Part shown: one piece after another, positions 59,987-64,000 of the stretch
Numbering within the stretch: the first letter of the stretch is position 1
Layout of the letters: each line of letters opens with the position of its first letter
From: Aldrovandia affinis
Lineage: Eukaryota > Chordata > Actinopteri > Notacanthiformes > Halosauridae
Length of the DNA stretch: 64,000 nt
Direction of reading: 5' to 3'
Assembly (NCBI GenBank): GCA_029706075.1
Contig: JAINUG010000114.1
Coordinates: 2,356,001 to 2,420,000 of the forward strand
The notes under the pieces: model-generated
What the model saw: only the letters and a program-made list of their open reading frames with translations
Told to the model about the DNA's origin: nothing
The model's database searches: none
Made by a program: the position numbers and the translations under genes

Positions 59987-61320
59987 GGCAGGATGGCAAA
60001 CGAATAAACGAACAAAACAGACAGGCGAGAAGTACACCTAAACACGGGGAAAAAAGGAAAACACATATAAACCGACAAATAAAATAAACATGGAAGAAAT
60101 CACGGCTAGGAAGCACTGCTGCATGTCGCTACCACTGAAGCTGAGAGACAGAACGATCTGACAAGGAATGAAGGAGAAACCGGGGTTGATATACACTGCA
60201 GGGCTGATGATAATTGATGGCAGGTGAGTAGACAGCGCAGGTGTTGCAGATTTGTTGTAATCAAGGAGGGAGCCAGAGAATGCAGAGGAGGAAGCCGCGC
60301 CCACATCACACACAGAGAAACACAACAGGGAGAACAGGAACACAGGGAAAAGGGAAGGGAAAAACGCGAGGAAACATAAAAATAAACAAAGTTGCGGCCG
60401 TGGCCGTAACAATTAGGACTCCTCTCTTTTTCAGATCAAGTACAGTTTGATCACATCCAACTGTTTTCTACTTTTATAATTTCTTGTATTGATGGATTGC
60501 TAGTCATCAATTTTAGAAGTACATTGAATGGTCTTATATCATACATACTCCACACCCATGGCAGCTGCTGAGCTGAGGAGGATGAAATCGTACCTTTAAA
60601 TTAACCATTGATCTCAACCTGTTCATTTATTTTGCTTAATTAACAAATGTGCCAAATTATTGAATAATCCATTGGTGAGGAATCACAGAGCTTCCTCTTA
60701 AATGTGGCTCATGTTGTAACATTCTTATTTCACATCACGTTATAGAAAGTAAATGACAATAAGAGATTTAAGTCAGTAAAAATCAACTGAATCATTATAG
60801 AGAATATGCTACACTTCTAACTTAAATCCCTCCTTTAATTTGATAGTGCACTAGCTTTGAAAAACACACAATAAAGCCAAGCAAACCAATGTCACTTCGG
60901 TGAAAACTTCAGTGCTTTTTCATGAGTATTAAACAATTTCATCTGCATTGATCAGATTAACCAATATTTACAAAGTCAATATTACTTCTATACGGGTCTT
61001 ATGGAGAGATAGGAAGTACAGTGAGCACCACCACACCGTGAGTAATGACTGTTGTATTTAGACAAGCCAACTCCACCCAGTTACTTCACTTTAGCTTCCA
61101 TTATAATTGTTTTTCCCTAGGTATCCCTCCTGACATCATCCTATCCACTATAAACAGAAATGCACATTCACATATCCACATGTACACACATACACAGAAA
61201 CTCACAAACACATTAATAAACTCACACAGTGCATACACAAACACTCAAAGATTCTTAAAGATGCTTAAAGATTCGCAAATGTTCTCAGACAGACACGCAC
61301 ACACGCGCACACACACTCAT

Positions 61321-61522
61321 GCACTCCTCCTACAACAGTTCCAACAGTACGGGGAAATGGAAGACATGTTTTGCTGTGTGTGACCAGACAGGATATCACC
61401 ATAAATCATTGTAAACAAATAGCACTCCTCCTACAACAGTTCCAACAGTACATGTAAATGGAAGACACATTTTGCTGTGTGTGACCAGACAGGATATCAT
61501 CATAAATCCTTGTAAACAAATA
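61321..61522. repeat. 101-bp tandem duplication
   Basis: Copies at 61321-61421 and 61422-61522, both starting GCACTCCTCCTACAACAGTT and sharing ACCAGACAGGATATCA; only about nine differences. Confidence 0.93.
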
Positions 61523-63679
61523 GACCAAGCATAACACAACTCATTTCCCACATCCGGCCAGTCAAGTTTTAGCTTTAAACATACAAGGAACAACCATACC
61601 CTTTAACTCCTTCCTATAACCCCTGTTCCAAAAGCAACTTTGAGAAATTTGATCTGATGTTAAGCAGGGTTTTCCCAGTTTAAATATAGTTATCACTACC
61701 CCACCACTCCACCCCACATTTCTTTTAGACTTCAAAAAAGATTTGAAATGATATCAGTGTAATAGTTACATCACCACGATGGTGATATTACAGGATAATA
61801 AATCTATCCGTTTAATTTCAAAACAGTAGTGACAATAACTTCAAACCTGGTACAAAATGTGCTACCAGCTGGGGTAACATAAATGTGTCCAGTAATTTCC
61901 AAATAAATAGAACATCATGAAATATTGTTGCTGACTTTCAAGGTCAGGGAAAAATAAAAGGAAATGACGCTCCTGGAGATGCTATATTTGTGCCATTATG
62001 ACAATAGTAAAGGATTTGCTTTCTTTGGCAGGAGTAAAGCTTTGTGTATCTTTATAGCAGGATATGATGTCACTCATAGCATCAGGAACACCTGCTGATG
62101 TACGCACAGGGTCAGGACCTCTGCTCTGGGCTCACAGCCTCTGAGTTCAGGAAGTGGGCCAAACCCTATCTCTGTGCCGCCCCCTTGTACAGGAGCAGCA
62201 GGGATGGCCGTGCCGTGATCCGAATGTGTGGTCGACCTCACTCTCTGCACAAAAATCCCCTCTCCTAAATCCACAGTCGATTATCTCAATTAGCCAAGAG
62301 AGAGGCAGGTTAGAGTTAGACAGGAAACTCCCTCTATTGTTCCCACCAAGCGGCCCACGCCTGTCCTACAGGAAGGTCTAGGCCCCTGGTAACTCTGTGC
62401 TGTAGGTCCATGCTGTGGTTCATTCACTCATTACCTGTGTCATATTTATGTGTGGATTTCTGAAATATGAAATCTAGTACTTTTCCTGAAGCATTGGTAT
62501 CGCTACAGTTCATAATACCAGGGTAGACATTACAGTGTTACATTATCTGAAGTGTTTGGCCGATTGAACAGACATAAAGAGCAAGGTGACCCTTAAAATG
62601 AATTGATTTGCAGCAGAGCTGTACAGTAAAGTGCTCATTCTGTGACTGCAGGTGGTATATAAACTCAGTTTAATACAAACCTTTAGATTTGAACTTTAAC
62701 TGTACTCTCAATGCATTTGATTGGCACATTTGGTTTGGTTGAAATTATACTACATTGACAGTTGTGATTAATATAGTTTCACTTCAACTAAATAAACCCT
62801 AATATTACCATTAACCCTAACCCACCCATTAAACTAATCCCAATATCAACCCTCACCCTTTACAGTACATAATTACATAAGCTATCAACATGTTTACACT
62901 CTATACTTACAGTGCACTTACTACCCACTTGTAGTAGAGTGTAACCAGTGTTTGTCGTGGATATTTCACAAATTGTTCATTTTTGTGATCATAAATGTGA
63001 AACCCTAGTCTGTATGCATCTCATGCATCTCCTTATTGATTTCCCAGGGTTGGAAGGGGGTGGGAGGATTTGGGAGGGAGTAGATTTCTCAGTGAATTGG
63101 TCAAATCCACTGGAAACATGCGCTCCAAGGGGAATATAATGTGTGCAATGCTCTGACACTTATTCATATTGTATGCTTATTGAAGTCTTTTATGGATTGT
63201 GTATTTATCTAACATATTTGTAGACTGTTTGTTGGTTTTGTCCATTTTTAACTGCTGATCAGCCGAGAATTAGATTTACCTAAACATACAAGAAGGTTCT
63301 GGATAGCAATGGTCAACAGTGTACAGTCAACTATATTGGAAGAGTATAAAAAACAGGGTTTTTTTTGCATCATGTTACTTCCCACCACGATCAAGTTCTG
63401 ACACTGTGAACTACAAGTGGACCCAATGTCTTTTTTCATTCTCAAAAAGCTGCTTAATTGCATTAAGGTTAAAATTACTGCTTATTTATATATGTATTGG
63501 TCGCTCTTCTAACCAGTGACCATTGATGGAGAGGCATAACTCCAAATTACATTTAACAACTCTCACATTAATAAACTCTCGCATTTAATATACCTAATTT
63601 GTAGACCCATCATATCACAACGTCCTCAATCAATTTGGAAAAGTGTAGGTAAGCTCTCACCTCCAATGTGCATGCTACC

Positions 63680-63725
63680 AGCTGCTTCTTTTCATTCCAC
63701 AGTCCACCAACTTGGCTGCACATTC
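63680..63725 (-). repeat. Interspersed repeat fragment, copy 2
   Basis: In complement it reads GTGGACTGTGGAATGAAAAG, matching the copy at 33484 on the plus strand. Family unknown. Confidence 0.6.
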
Positions 63726-64000
63726 AATTAATGACCGGCCACAGTCAGCACTGGCATGGTCAGGATTCGATGTCAGGTCGTGGCATACATACACTGGAAT
63801 TTCATCAGATGACATATGGGGTGGTTTAGCTAAATAGGTGCTCAAACCCTGAGACTGACAAATAAACAAAGTTATTCTTTGCATCTGTAATTACTGTAGG
63901 TGTGTGTGTGTATGTATGTATGTGCATAGGATGTGAGACCAAAGACATCTGTTCCATTACCAGAACCTTCATGAAGCTGATGTGTCTACTCAACATATTC

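Larger units (their letters stand above)
59177..60411. mobile_element. Solo LTR with 5-bp duplication, split by a LINE
   Basis: Begins TGTTATGACTG, ends GGCCGTAACA, so the ends are TGTTA/TAACA. Flanked by ATTAG at 59172-59176 and 60412-60416. Without the LINE insert the LTR is about 0.61 kb. No internal genes. Orientation is undetermined. Confidence 0.75.
60417..64000. other. No gene recognised at right end
   Basis: CA-rich cryptic repeats at 61145-61320, a 101-bp tandem duplication, a repeat fragment at 63680 and a short GT/GTAT tract at 63900-63925. Short unrecognised frames only. Confidence 0.5.

Overview
This is a vertebrate, almost certainly teleost fish, nuclear window. Genes are intron-split and widely spaced. 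The spaces are filled with (CA)n microsatellites, Tc1/mariner, hAT, PIF/Harbinger and piggyBac-like elements, tRNA-derived SINEs, LINE tails and solo LTRs of kinds familiar from fish genomes. I cannot name the species.

Two protein-coding genes can be reconstructed to the base. On the minus strand, nts (neurotensin/neuromedin N precursor) has four coding exons between 24946 and 18764. They sum to 456 nt, or 151 codons plus stop, with consensus splice sites at every junction. On the plus strand, rassf9 (N-terminal RASSF family) has a 16-codon first coding exon at 27107-27153 and a large last exon at 39738-41004. They sum to 1314 nt, or 437 codons plus stop. The genes are divergent, with start codons about 2.2 kb apart, which is the arrangement I know for mammalian NTS and RASSF9. 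The nts promoter carries a TATA box and a TGACATCA CRE-like element close upstream.

Layout: 1-1.7 kb, an inverted-repeat element and a solo LTR. 4.1-9.8 kb, a four-level nest in which a Harbinger Myb/SANT-like gene is split by a hAT, which holds a piggyBac-like element and a LINE tail. 10.0-10.4 kb, a hAT MITE with perfect 8-bp target-site duplication. 16.8-18.1 kb, a Harbinger relic containing a second hAT MITE. 18.7-25.2 kb, nts. 25.2-27.1 kb, shared upstream region. 27.1-41.0 kb, rassf9, whose 12.6-kb intron holds an internally deleted Tc1 element and a BED-finger transposon gene interrupted by another hAT. 41.0-64 kb, no host gene recognised, but DD38E-type and other Tc1 relics, SINEs, a solo LTR broken by a LINE, and several perfect hairpins and tandem duplications.

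No bacterial-style operon, CRISPR array, rRNA or functional tRNA gene is present. I found no wholly new gene system. The least expected signals are the altered neuromedin N and lost internal dibasic site in nts, the reading frames that reconstruct across nested insertions, a shared deletion in two Tc1 copies, CTCF-like motifs just inside hAT ends, and a perfect 19-bp-stem hairpin. All family assignments rest on reading translations and ends by eye; no database search was run.
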